64,000 bases of DNA, taken from Paraburkholderia monticola (GTDB lineage: Bacteria; Pseudomonadota; Gammaproteobacteria; Burkholderiales; Burkholderiaceae). The position numbers were made by a program, and so were the translations under genes. Of the stretch, positions 1-8,480 are shown one piece after another (the first letter of the stretch is position 1; every line of letters begins with the position of its first letter). The DNA is taken from assembly GCF_001580545.1 (NCBI RefSeq), contig NZ_LRBG01000038.1, positions 620,001 to 684,000 of the forward strand, read 5' to 3'. The notes under the pieces were generated by a model. The model had not been told where the DNA came from. It searched no databases and saw only the letters and a list, made by a program, of their open reading frames with translations.

Positions 1-1
1 T

Positions 2-382
2 GGCGTGCTGAGCGGCAAATACGCGCTCGATGCGCCGCCGCCCGCCGACTCGCGCGCCGGCCGCGGCGACAAGCGCATTCAGCAAACGGAGTGGCGTCCC
101 GAGTCGCTGCGGATCGCGCGGACCATCGCCGACCATGCGGCGCGGCGCGGCACCAACTCGATCGCGTTCGCGCTGGCGTGGGTGCTGCACAACCGCCTCG
201 TGAGCAGCACGATTGCCGGGCCGCGGACGGAAGCGCAGTGGAACAGCTACATGGAAGCGTTGCAGTTGCAGCTCGGTCCGGACGACGAGAACCTCGTCGA
301 CGGTCTCGTTGCGCCAGGTCATGCCTCGACGCATGGTTATACCGATCCGGGCTATCCGGTAACGGGGCGTCGCGTCGCGTGA
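2..382 (+). CDS. Aldo/keto reductase, C-terminal part (gene starts before the window)
   Basis: The open frame runs in from the window edge and ends at a TGA at 380-382. It carries the end of an aldo/keto reductase: a GVLSGKY segment typical of the last barrel strands, an arginine-rich stretch, then the SSTIAGPRTEAQW segment, which in this family binds the 2'-phosphate of NADPH. The family reduces aldehydes and ketones with NADPH in the cytoplasm; the substrate cannot be told from the tail. The last 57 codons recur at 14181-14352, on the far side of the T6SS island, so this is the intact copy of a gene whose 3' end has been duplicated. It faces the LysR remnant that follows tail to tail. Confidence 0.85.
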   Translation, partial: GVLSGKYALDAPPPADSRAGRGDKRIQQTEWRPESLRIARTIADHAARRGTNSIAFALAWVLHNRLVSSTIAGPRTEAQWNSYMEALQLQLGPDDENLVDGLVAPGHASTHGYTDPGYPVTGRRVA

Positions 383-617
383 AACCCGCGCGCCACGATG
401 AACGGGGCCATTGCGGCAACGCCTCAAACCGATGCCGCGATGAACTCCCGCAACCATTGATGCGCGGGATCGCGATGCACGCGCTCGTGCCATAGCATCG
501 CCATCTCGTAGCCTGGCACCTCGACGGGTGGCTCGACCATCCGCAACGCGTCCGAGCCGCGCACGAGGCGCGCGGGCAGCATCCCCACGAGGTCGGTGCT
601 CGCGAGCACTGATTGCA
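211..617. repeat. Left 407-bp direct repeat flanking the T6SS island
   Basis: Bases 211-617 match 14181-14587 in the same orientation with no gap. I counted 22 mismatches by eye, about 94.6% identity. The repeat holds the last 57 codons of the aldo/keto reductase, the short intergenic stretch and the 3' end of the convergent LysR gene. Homology stops sharply at 617/618 and, on the left, at about 211. The left copy belongs to an intact reductase, while its LysR part is cut off. The right copy shows the reverse. This is the arrangement left by a single crossover between two alleles of the same locus. Confidence 0.93.
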
Positions 618-681
618 CAAGCGGTCGCGCTGTCTCATGCCTCGACACGCATTCCTGCGACAACGCCACGCTCCTCATCAC
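424..681 (-). pseudogene. Truncated LysR regulator fragment (3' end only)
   Basis: Bases 424-617 read on the minus strand match the C-terminal effector-binding domain of the complete LysR gene at 14394-15302, from SVLASTDLVGMLPAR to the terminal REFIAASV. Upstream of 617 the frame continues for 21 codons of unrelated island sequence (MMRSVALSQECV and following). The DNA-binding HTH and most of the effector domain are absent, so the fragment cannot act as a regulator. It marks the left breakpoint of the island. Confidence 0.9.
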
Positions 682-977
682 TGCGCTGCGTGATCGCGAA
701 CAGCAGAGCTGGCCTTTTCCCGCGCTGGATCCACTTCCGCCGCCTGTGCGCCACCAGGCGATCTGCGCCGGCTATCACCTAACTCCATCCCAAAAAATGA
801 TAGGAATCCAGATTTGTCGCTATTTGACAAATACGTTGGACTTTCCAGACGCCGGTTAGCCAGGCCGATTGACCTGTTTGCGTTGCGGCCCTAGATTGTT
901 CCGCTCGCGGCAGTTTCAATCGCGACGACAATGATTCCGCTTCGTTTCAGTCAGGCGGACAGGGAGAGGGATGGTGT
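618..977. other. Island left end, non-coding; holds the vgrG promoter region
   Basis: This 360-bp stretch starts at the repeat breakpoint. I see no credible gene in it. Its middle (780-900) is more AT-rich than the flanks and contains TTGACA at about 823, plus a better spaced -35/-10 pair at 869-897. A purine-rich Shine-Dalgarno stretch at 961-969 sits 8 bases before the vgrG ATG. Confidence 0.6.
869..897 (+). promoter_or_regulatory. Candidate sigma-70 promoter for vgrG
   Basis: TTGACC (869-874) and TAGATT (892-897) are separated by exactly 17 bases. Transcription would start about 905, giving a leader of roughly 70 bases to the vgrG start at 978. Both hexamers are one or two changes from consensus. 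Nothing else in the upstream region is as well spaced. Confidence 0.5.
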
Positions 978-3350
978 ATGAACGCGCTGACAAAGAACTT
1001 CACAGATGTGCTGCGCCACCCGAGCGCGCGACTCACCCAGCATCTCAGGATCTGGATCGGCAAGCGGGCGCTTGATCTCGATGTGCTTGACTTCAGGGTG
1101 CGCGGCGGGCTCTGCAAGGACTACAAGGTCGATATCACGGTCACTTCTTCGTGCCTGGATCTCGACGGCAAGGACTATGTGGGCCGGCGCGCCGGCCTGC
1201 AAGTCGACGAGCGGGCATCGGTGCCCTCGGCGAGCTGGACCAGTCCCGTCGACCATGCGGCGGCCACCTTCAATGGCGTGGCGACGCGCTGGAAGCGAGT
1301 CCGCACGAGCCGCGACGAGGCTGCTTACCAGCTGCGTATCGAGCCGCGCTTTGCCGCCCTGTGCAAGCGGATCATCAGATCCGACGTGATGAAGAATGTC
1401 ACGTTCGAGGAGATGGTCCGCCAGCTGATGGTCGACGGCCAGAACTTCGACGCCTTCGACATTGAGTTCAATCTCGAAGGGCCGCAGGAGAAGATGGAGC
1501 AGGTCGTGATGTACGAGGAGTCCGTGTGGAACCTCATCACCCGGCATGCGAAACGCAAGGGCATTTTCTGGTTCTACCGGCAAGAGCGCGGCGAGAACGG
1601 ACTGCTCGACATCCTCGTTTTCGCGGACAACCCGCGTGCCTACATCCGGTCGGTCAACCTGCCGCTGCTGGCTGAGTCGGGCCTGCACAGCAGCTCGCAC
1701 GAGGCGGCGCAGGCGGTCCACGAGCAGCGCGAACTGGTGGCGGCAACCATCGAGGTATGGGAGCGCAACTACCGCACGCCGGAGGATCCGCTGCGGGCTA
1801 CGGCAAACGTCTCCGACGAGGCGGATGACCGCTCGGTGTTTGGCCAGATCAGTTGCAGCACGGAGTTTCACCTGACGCAGGCGCAGGGCGAGGCGCTCGC
1901 GCAGACGCGGCGTGACGGGCAGATCGCCCGTCAGGTGACGCTCGCGGGCGAGACCGACGCGAAAGGGATTGCTTCGGGCGTGGTGGTCAAGCTGACCAAC
2001 ACGACGATGCCCAGCGCGGAATATGGGTTCGTGGTGACCTCGTTCAGGATGGAGGGCAGTCGCACGAAGCCTGCCTATACACGGTTCAAGGCGATGCCCG
2101 CGCACCTGACCTACCGGCCCCGCTTTGACTTCGAGCGCGATTGGCGTTTTCTGGGTGGCCCCGTCGTTGGTGTCGTTGGTACCTTGGACTCGACGCCGTA
2201 TGCCTACCTGGATGAATTTGGTCGCTACCCGGTTCTGCCGAAGTTCCTGCAGGGCTCGGGCAACGCCGATAACAGGCTGCTGAACCTGCGCCTGCTGCGT
2301 CCTTCGTCATCGTACCAGGGCGGCTTCCATTCGCCCCTGCTGCCGGGAACCGAAGTGATGCTCGAGGCGGCCCATGGAGACGTGGATCGCCTGCATATCA
2401 GCGGTGCGCTGCACGACTATTCCCATCAGGATCTGGTGCGTGGCTCGGATTCGTTGTTCAGTTACTCGATCTGGCGCGCGCCGCTGCTCGGCGCAGAGGT
2501 CGTGTTCAACGATCTGCAGGGCAAGGAAAGCGCGCGCATCGCGACGGTGTACAGCCAGACTGCGTTCAATCAGGGCTATCTGCTCAACAGCAAAAAGCTC
2601 CCTCGCGGAGAGGGCTTCGAGGCGACCACGAAATCGTGGGGGACGATGCGCGCGGCGAAGGGTCTGTTCTTCTCGGCGGACGCCGCAGCCGGAGGCGATA
2701 CGCCACATCTCGAGATGCCTGCCGCCGTCGCACAGCTCAAGGCGGCATTGCAGCGCGTGACGGACCTCGCGGCGGCGACGACGCAGGCCGGGGTCGACCC
2801 TGCCGACCGCGCAACGCAGGCGGCACTTCTCGACGGGCTGAACCAGCTACGCGACGCGGGGCTGCTGGCGAGCGCGCCGGGCGGCATGGCATTCGCCACG
2901 CCGAAGTCGGTACAGCATTCGGCGGGTGAAAACGTGATCGTCACCGCAGGCCAGAACATGGACGTCAGCATTACCAGGCGGTTACGCATGGTAGCAGGCG
3001 AGCTGATTTCGCTATGCGCGCACAAACTTGGCATCAACCTCAGCGCGGCGAAGGGAAAAGTCTCGGTTGCAGCGTTGACGGACGGCATGGACCTGTTCGC
3101 ACAGAAGCAGTTGCGTGTCGCGAGCGAAAGCGCGGACGTGCAGGTTGCAGCGAAGTCGAAGATAACGCTCAACAGTGGCGGGGCTTCGCTCGTGATCGAG
3201 AACGGCAACATGACATTCCACTGTCCCGGCGTGTTCACCATCAAGGCGGCATCGTTCTCGTTCCAGGGCCCGGACAACGCTCCTACGCCGCTGCCGTCGT
3301 TGCCGAAGGCTAGTCTGAAGATCTCCGACCAATACTCTTCGTCTCATTAA
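978..3350 (+). CDS. vgrG: T6SS spike protein VgrG (TssI)
   Basis: The 790-residue protein has the VgrG layout: an N-terminal gp27-like base (residues about 1-380, with the FIWFYRQE-type core near 195), a gp5-like OB region around 400-500 (LDEFGRYPVL) and a C-terminal DUF2345-type needle extension (about 640-770, repeated INLSAAKGKVSV / AAKSKITLNSGG patterns). VgrG trimers cap the Hcp tube and carry effectors into target cells. The ATG at 978 follows a purine-rich Shine-Dalgarno sequence at 961-969. The next gene, an effector, begins 4 bases after the stop, so the two are probably co-translated and the effector is probably loaded on this spike. The gene looks intact although the rest of the T6SS cluster is broken. 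Confidence 0.93.
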   Translation: MNALTKNFTDVLRHPSARLTQHLRIWIGKRALDLDVLDFRVRGGLCKDYKVDITVTSSCLDLDGKDYVGRRAGLQVDERASVPSASWTSPVDHAAATFNGVATRWKRVRTSRDEAAYQLRIEPRFAALCKRIIRSDVMKNVTFEEMVRQLMVDGQNFDAFDIEFNLEGPQEKMEQVVMYEESVWNLITRHAKRKGIFWFYRQERGENGLLDILVFADNPRAYIRSVNLPLLAESGLHSSSHEAAQAVHEQRELVAATIEVWERNYRTPEDPLRATANVSDEADDRSVFGQISCSTEFHLTQAQGEALAQTRRDGQIARQVTLAGETDAKGIASGVVVKLTNTTMPSAEYGFVVTSFRMEGSRTKPAYTRFKAMPAHLTYRPRFDFERDWRFLGGPVVGVVGTLDSTPYAYLDEFGRYPVLPKFLQGSGNADNRLLNLRLLRPSSSYQGGFHSPLLPGTEVMLEAAHGDVDRLHISGALHDYSHQDLVRGSDSLFSYSIWRAPLLGAEVVFNDLQGKESARIATVYSQTAFNQGYLLNSKKLPRGEGFEATTKSWGTMRAAKGLFFSADAAAGGDTPHLEMPAAVAQLKAALQRVTDLAAATTQAGVDPADRATQAALLDGLNQLRDAGLLASAPGGMAFATPKSVQHSAGENVIVTAGQNMDVSITRRLRMVAGELISLCAHKLGINLSAAKGKVSVAALTDGMDLFAQKQLRVASESADVQVAAKSKITLNSGGASLVIENGNMTFHCPGVFTIKAASFSFQGPDNAPTPLPSLPKASLKISDQYSSSH

Positions 3351-3354
3351 AGTC

Positions 3355-5811
3355 ATGATTATCAGCCCCCCGTTCCTGCCCGAATCAGGCCTCACGTCTG
3401 ACGACCCGACAAAACCGGACCCCATGACGGATGCTGTCGATCAGTTCGAGATCGGTCATCACGGAGTCTGGCCGGTCACCTTCGATCGGCGTTCTCATTG
3501 TGGCATCCATCTGAACCCGGGCGAGCAGCCGGAGCCTGTTCGCGCAATCGCCGATGGGGACGTTGTCGTGTACCGGGTCTGTAAAAACGCAATTTCGGAC
3601 GGCACGCCCGATTCGACGACCGGGCAACCTGCGCTGAATTCAAATGCCGGTTTTGTCCTGCTCAAACATACAACTGACACTGGTGACGGGCGGACCATCA
3701 CGTATTATTCGCTCTATATGCATCTGCTGGACATGACGAATCAGGAGCACATTGCCCCTCAGTCTGCCCCTCAGTCAAACGGCCAGCCGCAGACCGGCTC
3801 GGCGAATGCGCTGCCCGCGTGGCTGCTCAATACGGGGGACGGCAATGACGGCAAAGTTCAACAAGGCGGCGGGAAGAAGGTGTATCGCAAGGACATCCTC
3901 GGGTACGTCGGCCAGCATCAGGGCGTGGCGCATCTGCACTTCGAAATATTCATGTCGAGCAAGGACTTTACGGCCTGGTTTGATCAGGCCGGCCACAAGG
4001 TTCAGCTAGGCGAGAAAAGCCCTGTTCAGCCTAAATCGAGTGACTATTGGGGGCATACCTATTTCGTCATCCAGGGCCCCATGACCTTTGTAAAGCAGCC
4101 GGCAGGGAAGCCGGCAGCATGGTTTCCCCAGGTTCCGGGCGGATCAATAGCTACGGGCGACACACTTTATGTCGAGGCCTGGTTTAATCTGGGGCGACGC
4201 TATACACGTGCGTGGATTGATCGCGGTAACAGCGGTAAGGTGACACTGCTTACACGTGATGCCATCGCAGACCCCTATGACAACCTCAACGACAGCCGCA
4301 ACAGGCCAAAGCGTTATGAATACGATCTGTATGATCGTGCGATGGCGCTCTATCCAACATGCCCGAGCGACGGCTATGAGATGCTGCGGTTTGGGCGCAT
4401 TCTCTCGGCTAACCCTACGTTGGCAGGTACGGATCGCGCTACCTGGGTTGCTGTACCGTTCGACGAGAACGGAACGCTAGGCTATGTTGACATCGCCCCG
4501 GACGCGATCATCAAGCTGTCCGACGCTGACTTTCCGTTCTTTACGGGGTGGCAAAACGTGGGTGACGACAACACGCCGTTTACCGACGCCGGACGATGCG
4601 ACTACGCCAGTCTTTGTGGGTTAACCGGAATTCAGGATTCGCTGCCACCGGCACAGCCGCTCGAAGCTGATCCAAACAACAACGACGACGCCAATCTACA
4701 GCTGGCCAGCTATATACAGAATACGGATGGCGTGGGTGAGAAGCTTAAGGGAATGGTGTTCAAGGCGCTAAGCGAGTGGGACCCGTCGACCAATAAAGAC
4801 CGGTACAAGGACCTGAACGACCCTTATGGCTTCTTTGGTCAGCAAAAGGATACGAACCCTGACGGGTATACCAATTTCACCAATTTTCTGAGCAAGTTCC
4901 AATTTCTGGACCAGACTCCGCTTTCCGGGCAGGAGCTATGGTTTTTCCATCCGCTGGCGTTTATTCGCCACTTCAGGAAGTGCGAGTGGCTGTCCGCAAC
5001 TGAAATTGCGCAATGTGTTCCCCGTAAGATGCTTTCGCTGCATGGTACTCAATTCCGTCAGGTCACTCATCCGTGGACTGATGCTGCTCCACAAGGGAGT
5101 GCTTGGGAGTCGGATCTCAACGCGGCGTTACGAAAGTACCGAATCAGCTCGACAAAAGAAAGAGCCACCCATTTTCTTGCTCAATTGATGGAGGAGTCTG
5201 GATGGCTTACGGCCGTGCGTGAATTTCACGGAGAGCTGGCGACATACAATCCATGGTTTGGGCGCGGTTTGATTCAGCTCACAAAAAAGCCAAATTACGA
5301 TGCATATGGACGTTTCAAAAAATTTCCGATCGATCCTGCTGTTCCTGCAAGATTCGGCGATCTCACGTGGAATCCCGAGGTGCAGTTGGCGAACACAAAC
5401 TCGGTGTTCAATCGGCACAACTGTGCCGATAGTGCAGGTATGTATTGGCAATGTAGAGTAATGACCGCTGTAGGGACAAATACCCTTAAGGCGACCGACG
5501 AAGGTGGGTTGAAAATTGAAACGGCAATCATGGCGTCAAAATCCACTAATGGCAACGTGGTTAATCAAAATATAAATGGATTGGAGCATCGGTTGCAATC
5601 ATTTGTATATATAAAATATATCTTGCTCGATTTGATTGAAAAGGGATCATCGGAAGAACTTTCGTTTGTTTGGCGCCGAAATACGGCACAGGAACCGGTG
5701 CTTGACCCGAATGGTCAGCCTGTGTTAAATCCGCATACGCACCATCCAAAAAAGGCGTATATGCCGACTACTCACGTTATTCAGGTATCTTTGGAGAAGC
5801 AGTATCCATGA
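3355..5811 (+). CDS. T6SS cell-wall effector: M23-like peptidase plus GH19-like hydrolase domain
   Basis: The 818-residue protein has an N-terminal LytM/M23-like fold: HCGIH at 48-52, an ADGDVV strand at 67-71, YMHL with H123 and the HLHFEIF motif with H193 and H195. M23 enzymes cut peptidoglycan peptides. The usual second metal ligand (H-x3-D) reads H-x3-H here. The C-terminal part (about 520-800) resembles GH19 chitinase/muramidase-type domains: E613/E614 in LMEESGW and FGRGLIQLT at about 638-646. There is no signal peptide, as expected for cargo delivered by VgrG. It sits 4 bases after vgrG and its stop overlaps the start of an exported candidate immunity gene. A dual-activity periplasmic toxin is the best reading; the activity of each domain is inferred. 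Confidence 0.8.
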   Translation: MIISPPFLPESGLTSDDPTKPDPMTDAVDQFEIGHHGVWPVTFDRRSHCGIHLNPGEQPEPVRAIADGDVVVYRVCKNAISDGTPDSTTGQPALNSNAGFVLLKHTTDTGDGRTITYYSLYMHLLDMTNQEHIAPQSAPQSNGQPQTGSANALPAWLLNTGDGNDGKVQQGGGKKVYRKDILGYVGQHQGVAHLHFEIFMSSKDFTAWFDQAGHKVQLGEKSPVQPKSSDYWGHTYFVIQGPMTFVKQPAGKPAAWFPQVPGGSIATGDTLYVEAWFNLGRRYTRAWIDRGNSGKVTLLTRDAIADPYDNLNDSRNRPKRYEYDLYDRAMALYPTCPSDGYEMLRFGRILSANPTLAGTDRATWVAVPFDENGTLGYVDIAPDAIIKLSDADFPFFTGWQNVGDDNTPFTDAGRCDYASLCGLTGIQDSLPPAQPLEADPNNNDDANLQLASYIQNTDGVGEKLKGMVFKALSEWDPSTNKDRYKDLNDPYGFFGQQKDTNPDGYTNFTNFLSKFQFLDQTPLSGQELWFFHPLAFIRHFRKCEWLSATEIAQCVPRKMLSLHGTQFRQVTHPWTDAAPQGSAWESDLNAALRKYRISSTKERATHFLAQLMEESGWLTAVREFHGELATYNPWFGRGLIQLTKKPNYDAYGRFKKFPIDPAVPARFGDLTWNPEVQLANTNSVFNRHNCADSAGMYWQCRVMTAVGTNTLKATDEGGLKIETAIMASKSTNGNVVNQNINGLEHRLQSFVYIKYILLDLIEKGSSEELSFVWRRNTAQEPVLDPNGQPVLNPHTHHPKKAYMPTTHVIQVSLEKQYP

Positions 5812-6278
5812 AAAAAATATTTATTTTGGTTGTGTTGTTTATTTTTTCTGGGCTGACGTTCGCTTGTGGATCTGATATTCAGCGTGAAAAAATGGCTGAG
5901 AAGTTGTACGCAGATGATGATATGCGGAAATTTGCTTGCGCTGCCGATTCATGTTCAAAACAAGAATTCGAACAGGCATTGCAGTTTAATCGGTATGAAC
6001 AATCGTTTCATGGGAAGAAGTTGCAGGTGTGTTTGGTTGAGCCAACTTTGAGTGCTACTAATTCGTATACCGGAGTATTTGTGACTCAGGGTAATGACTT
6101 TGAATTTCAGTTTATCTCCTATGGGACTGGTGTCAAGGTCGGCGTTAATAAGGTCGGGGTGCCTATGATTATTGAGGGGGGCTTTAGTGATCCGGATAAT
6201 CCGGATAATTCTGTAAATCAATATCTATGGAATGGATCGGCATTTATTTTTTCTCGCAATGTGCCGCGACGTAATTAA
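5808..6278 (+). CDS. Exported protein, likely immunity to the upstream effector
   Basis: The 156-residue protein starts with a clear signal peptide (MKKIFILVVLFIFSGLTFACG). The cysteine after it could be a lipoprotein site (LTFAC) or a disulphide partner. The start codon overlaps the effector stop (ATGA at 5808). A peptidoglycan-degrading effector acts in the periplasm, so an exported product encoded directly after it fits an immunity protein. I recognise no family. The gene is strikingly AT-rich compared with its neighbours (AAAAATATTTATTTT at the start), which suggests recent acquisition together with the 3' end of the effector. Confidence 0.6.
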   Translation: MKKIFILVVLFIFSGLTFACGSDIQREKMAEKLYADDDMRKFACAADSCSKQEFEQALQFNRYEQSFHGKKLQVCLVEPTLSATNSYTGVFVTQGNDFEFQFISYGTGVKVGVNKVGVPMIIEGGFSDPDNPDNSVNQYLWNGSAFIFSRNVPRRN

Positions 6279-6304
6279 AAATTAGTGAGGATTTAGGCTG
6301 ATCT

Positions 6305-6565
6305 ATGCAATCCCCCATCCGCAAAGGCGACAAACTGGAGCACGGCGGAGAAGTCACCGGCGGCTCCCCGTGGACCGAATTCATGGGCCGGCCACTCGCC
6401 CGCAAGGGCGACGATGCAATCTGCGACCTGCACGGACCAACCACGATTGACGAGGGCTACGACAAGTTTCCCGACCGTGATGGCAAGCCGGTCGCCATGC
6501 ATCACTACCACTGCGCCTGCGGTTGCCGGATGATCTCGTCGCTTGAAAACGTCGACATCGCATAA
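6305..6565 (+). CDS. PAAR-domain spike-tip protein, copy 1
   Basis: The 86-residue PAAR protein opens with IRKGDKLEHGGEVTGGS and has HHYHCACGC near the C-terminus, where His/Cys residues bind the zinc at the spike tip. PAAR proteins sharpen VgrG and help attach cargo. It is nearly identical to the second PAAR at 8220-8480 (same length, a few substitutions). The stop codon overlaps the start of the following frame (TAATG), so the next frame should be translationally coupled. It lies 26 bases after the first immunity gene. Confidence 0.88.
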   Translation: MQSPIRKGDKLEHGGEVTGGSPWTEFMGRPLARKGDDAICDLHGPTTIDEGYDKFPDRDGKPVAMHHYHCACGCRMISSLENVDIA

Positions 6566-6748
6566 TGCCCATCGACCTTTCTCCCGCAGGACGCCCCAGC
6601 GCGTATCCCCGGCGGATGCGTTTCTGGCCGTGGGCGTTGACCCGGTTCGTCTGTAATGTGTTCGGTCCTTTGATCGTTCTGTGCCTGGCCGAAAGGTCAG
6701 CCGGCAAGTGGCCTCAATTTCTGGAGTTGGATTGTCGGGACACCGAAC
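6305..6748 (+). repeat. Direct repeat, copy A: PAAR plus 5' end of the following membrane-protein gene
   Basis: Bases 6305-6748 match 8220-8665 closely. The match covers the whole PAAR gene and the first ~62 codons of the next gene and ends at ...GGGACACCGAAC in both. Copy A lacks 2 bases near 6680 (GTTCTGTGCCTGGCC against GTTCTGCTTGTCTGGCC in copy B), which shifts the frame. Immediately after the repeat, copy A continues into effector-tail sequence while copy B continues into the intact gene. The repeat thus brackets an effector-tail/immunity cassette of about 1.5 kb. Confidence 0.92.
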
Positions 6749-7500
6749 TTCTGGACAAGACGTCGCTCGGCGGCCAGAAGCTCTGGTATTTCCACCCGCT
6801 GGCGTTTATCCGACATTTCAGGAGGTGTGGATGGTTAAGCGCGAAAGAACTGGCCCGATGTTTGCCTCGGTCATCTGCGTCCGTGAGTCTTTCATGGGAA
6901 CTTGCACAACAGAGGGCATTGACACACTATCGATTCATAAGTCGTGTCAATCTCAAATATTTGAATAGCAGACCACTTCGCTTGCTCCATTTTCTTGCGC
7001 AAACGTATATTGAAACAGGCGGTCTTCGAACGATCACGGAGGACTCGCTTGGTCATGGTCACGCGTATGGACCATTTTACGGACGTGGATATCTTCAATT
7101 GACTTGGCCGAAGAACTACGAAGCTTATAAGAATTACCAACACATTCCGGACCACGGTTTTTCTCCGTACACCGACCCTCGCATAACGTCGACCTCGACG
7201 CATCCGTGGGCGGATGGAGACGATGCAAAGCGTTGGGCACCACTTTACGATCCAGAAGTTATCGCCAGAGACCTTGTCCACGCTGCCGAATCGTCGGGAA
7301 TGTATTGGCTGGCCAAATCATTTCGAGGAACCTACAACATTAACCGCGCGGCAGACCTCGGCGCATCGCCCGCCCTGGTCGGGTTCATCAGTTGGCTCAT
7401 CAACGGGGGGGCAACGGTTACGCCGATCGGCAGCAGTTCGCGGTATTACTTGATCACGCACTACTGGATGGAGTGGGGTATGTTTCTCATGAAATACTGA
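6565..7500 (+). pseudogene. Effector tail (GH19-like) fused to a truncated, frameshifted 5' fragment of the membrane-protein gene
   Basis: The frame starts as a copy of the gene at 8480 (MPIDLSPAGRPSAYPRRMR, then a hydrophobic stretch), shifts frame at a 2-base deletion near 6680, and at about 6748 enters sequence homologous to the C-terminal part of the effector at 3355-5811 (LWYFHPLAFIRHFRRCGWLSAKEL against LWFFHPLAFIRHFRKCEWLSATEI). The GH19-like core is kept: QTYIETGGL and YGRGYLQLT. It lacks the M23 domain. The fused frame stays open for 311 codons and is coupled to the PAAR stop, so it may be expressed as a membrane-anchored or spike-linked toxin, or it may be a silent cassette awaiting recombination. 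I label it pseudogene because the parts do not belong together ancestrally. Confidence 0.75.
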
Positions 7501-7593
7501 GATATCCGCCACTGTCGCCTCCCTCACATCCAACGCTGTGTGTGACTTTCCCTCCGGCAACTATTCCGTTCTCTCAAAGTGTAACGATCAACT

Positions 7594-8115
7594 ATGTACC
7601 ACAAGTTCCTTAGTCTTTTTTGCGCAGCTATCTTAAGTCCAGCGTTTGCCAGCGAGGTTTCGGGATTGCCTGATGCATGGATCGGCACGCACTATGGAAC
7701 GTGCTATGGCTCAGTTGAAGAAGGAATGTCTGATTCTTATGGGCCTGACTACGACACTGACGACAATATCGGCACAAAGCATTTGACCTATGGTGCAGAC
7801 GAGATGGTCGTTTCGGTTGATCGTACATCGGGTACCAATGCACCTCGAACCATCTTCGAAAAACGTGCGGGAGGCAAGTGGTGTGTCGTCCTGACATCTC
7901 CGCCGGTCGCGAGCTTGGCTCCGATCATACAAGACGGGATTGATTCTAAACCGCTGCAATGGGTCACGCTTACTCAAGCTGCTCCGGGCTATTCCGAGAC
8001 GAAAATTGTTTATACGTGGAACAAGCAGGAATTTATATATTTTCCAAGCCATTGCTATCACCTTGGCAGGCAGGGGGTGAAAGAGTTTGATTGCAAAAAT
8101 GCCTATAAGGAATAG
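7594..8115 (+). CDS. Exported protein, likely immunity to the second effector tail
   Basis: The 173-residue protein has a signal peptide (MYHKFLSLFCAAILSPAFAS) and four or more cysteines in the mature part (GTCYG, KWCVV, SHCYH, DCKN), consistent with a periplasmic disulphide-bonded protein. It follows the orphan effector tail by 93 bases, as the first exported gene follows the first effector. By eye it is not similar to that first immunity candidate, which fits a different cognate toxin tail. Family unknown. It is less GC-rich than the T6SS structural genes. Confidence 0.55.
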   Translation: MYHKFLSLFCAAILSPAFASEVSGLPDAWIGTHYGTCYGSVEEGMSDSYGPDYDTDDNIGTKHLTYGADEMVVSVDRTSGTNAPRTIFEKRAGGKWCVVLTSPPVASLAPIIQDGIDSKPLQWVTLTQAAPGYSETKIVYTWNKQEFIYFPSHCYHLGRQGVKEFDCKNAYKE

Positions 8116-8219
8116 CTGTGCAATCTATCTTTCCCCAGTGCCGCTTTGTCATCAACAATCAGTCGGCATAAGCGCGTTATCACGCTTGGCTTGGGTCTAA
8201 AACTACATTGGGGTTGGAA

Positions 8220-8480
8220 ATGCAATCTCCCATCCGCAAAGGTGACAAACTGGAGCGCGGTGCCGAAGTCACGGGCGGCTCCCCATGGACTGAATTCATG
8301 GGCAGGCCGCTCGCCCGCAAGGGCGACGACGCGATCTGCGATCTGCACGGACCGACCACGATTGACGAGGGCTACGACAAGTTTCCCGACCGTGATGGCA
8401 AGCCGGTCGCCATGCGTCACTACCACTGCGCCTGCGGTTGCCGGCTGATCTCGTCGCTTGAAAACGTCGACATCGCATAA
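8220..8480 (+). CDS. PAAR-domain spike-tip protein, copy 2
   Basis: This 86-residue protein begins MQSPIRKGDKLERGAEV and is nearly identical to the PAAR at 6305-6565. I chose the ATG at 8220 because it gives exactly the same length as copy 1; a TTG at 8208 would add four residues. The C-terminal RHYHCACGCR holds the metal-binding His/Cys set. Its stop overlaps the ATG of the intact membrane-protein gene (TAATG at 8478-8482). This is probably the original PAAR position in the operon, since the downstream gene here is complete. Confidence 0.88.
   Translation: MQSPIRKGDKLERGAEVTGGSPWTEFMGRPLARKGDDAICDLHGPTTIDEGYDKFPDRDGKPVAMRHYHCACGCRLISSLENVDIA

Noticed and set aside
211..617. Interpretation of the 407-bp repeats as transposon or integrase attachment sites
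   Set aside because: They are ordinary coding 3' ends with 5% divergence; no transposase, integrase, tRNA gene or terminal inverted repeat is present.
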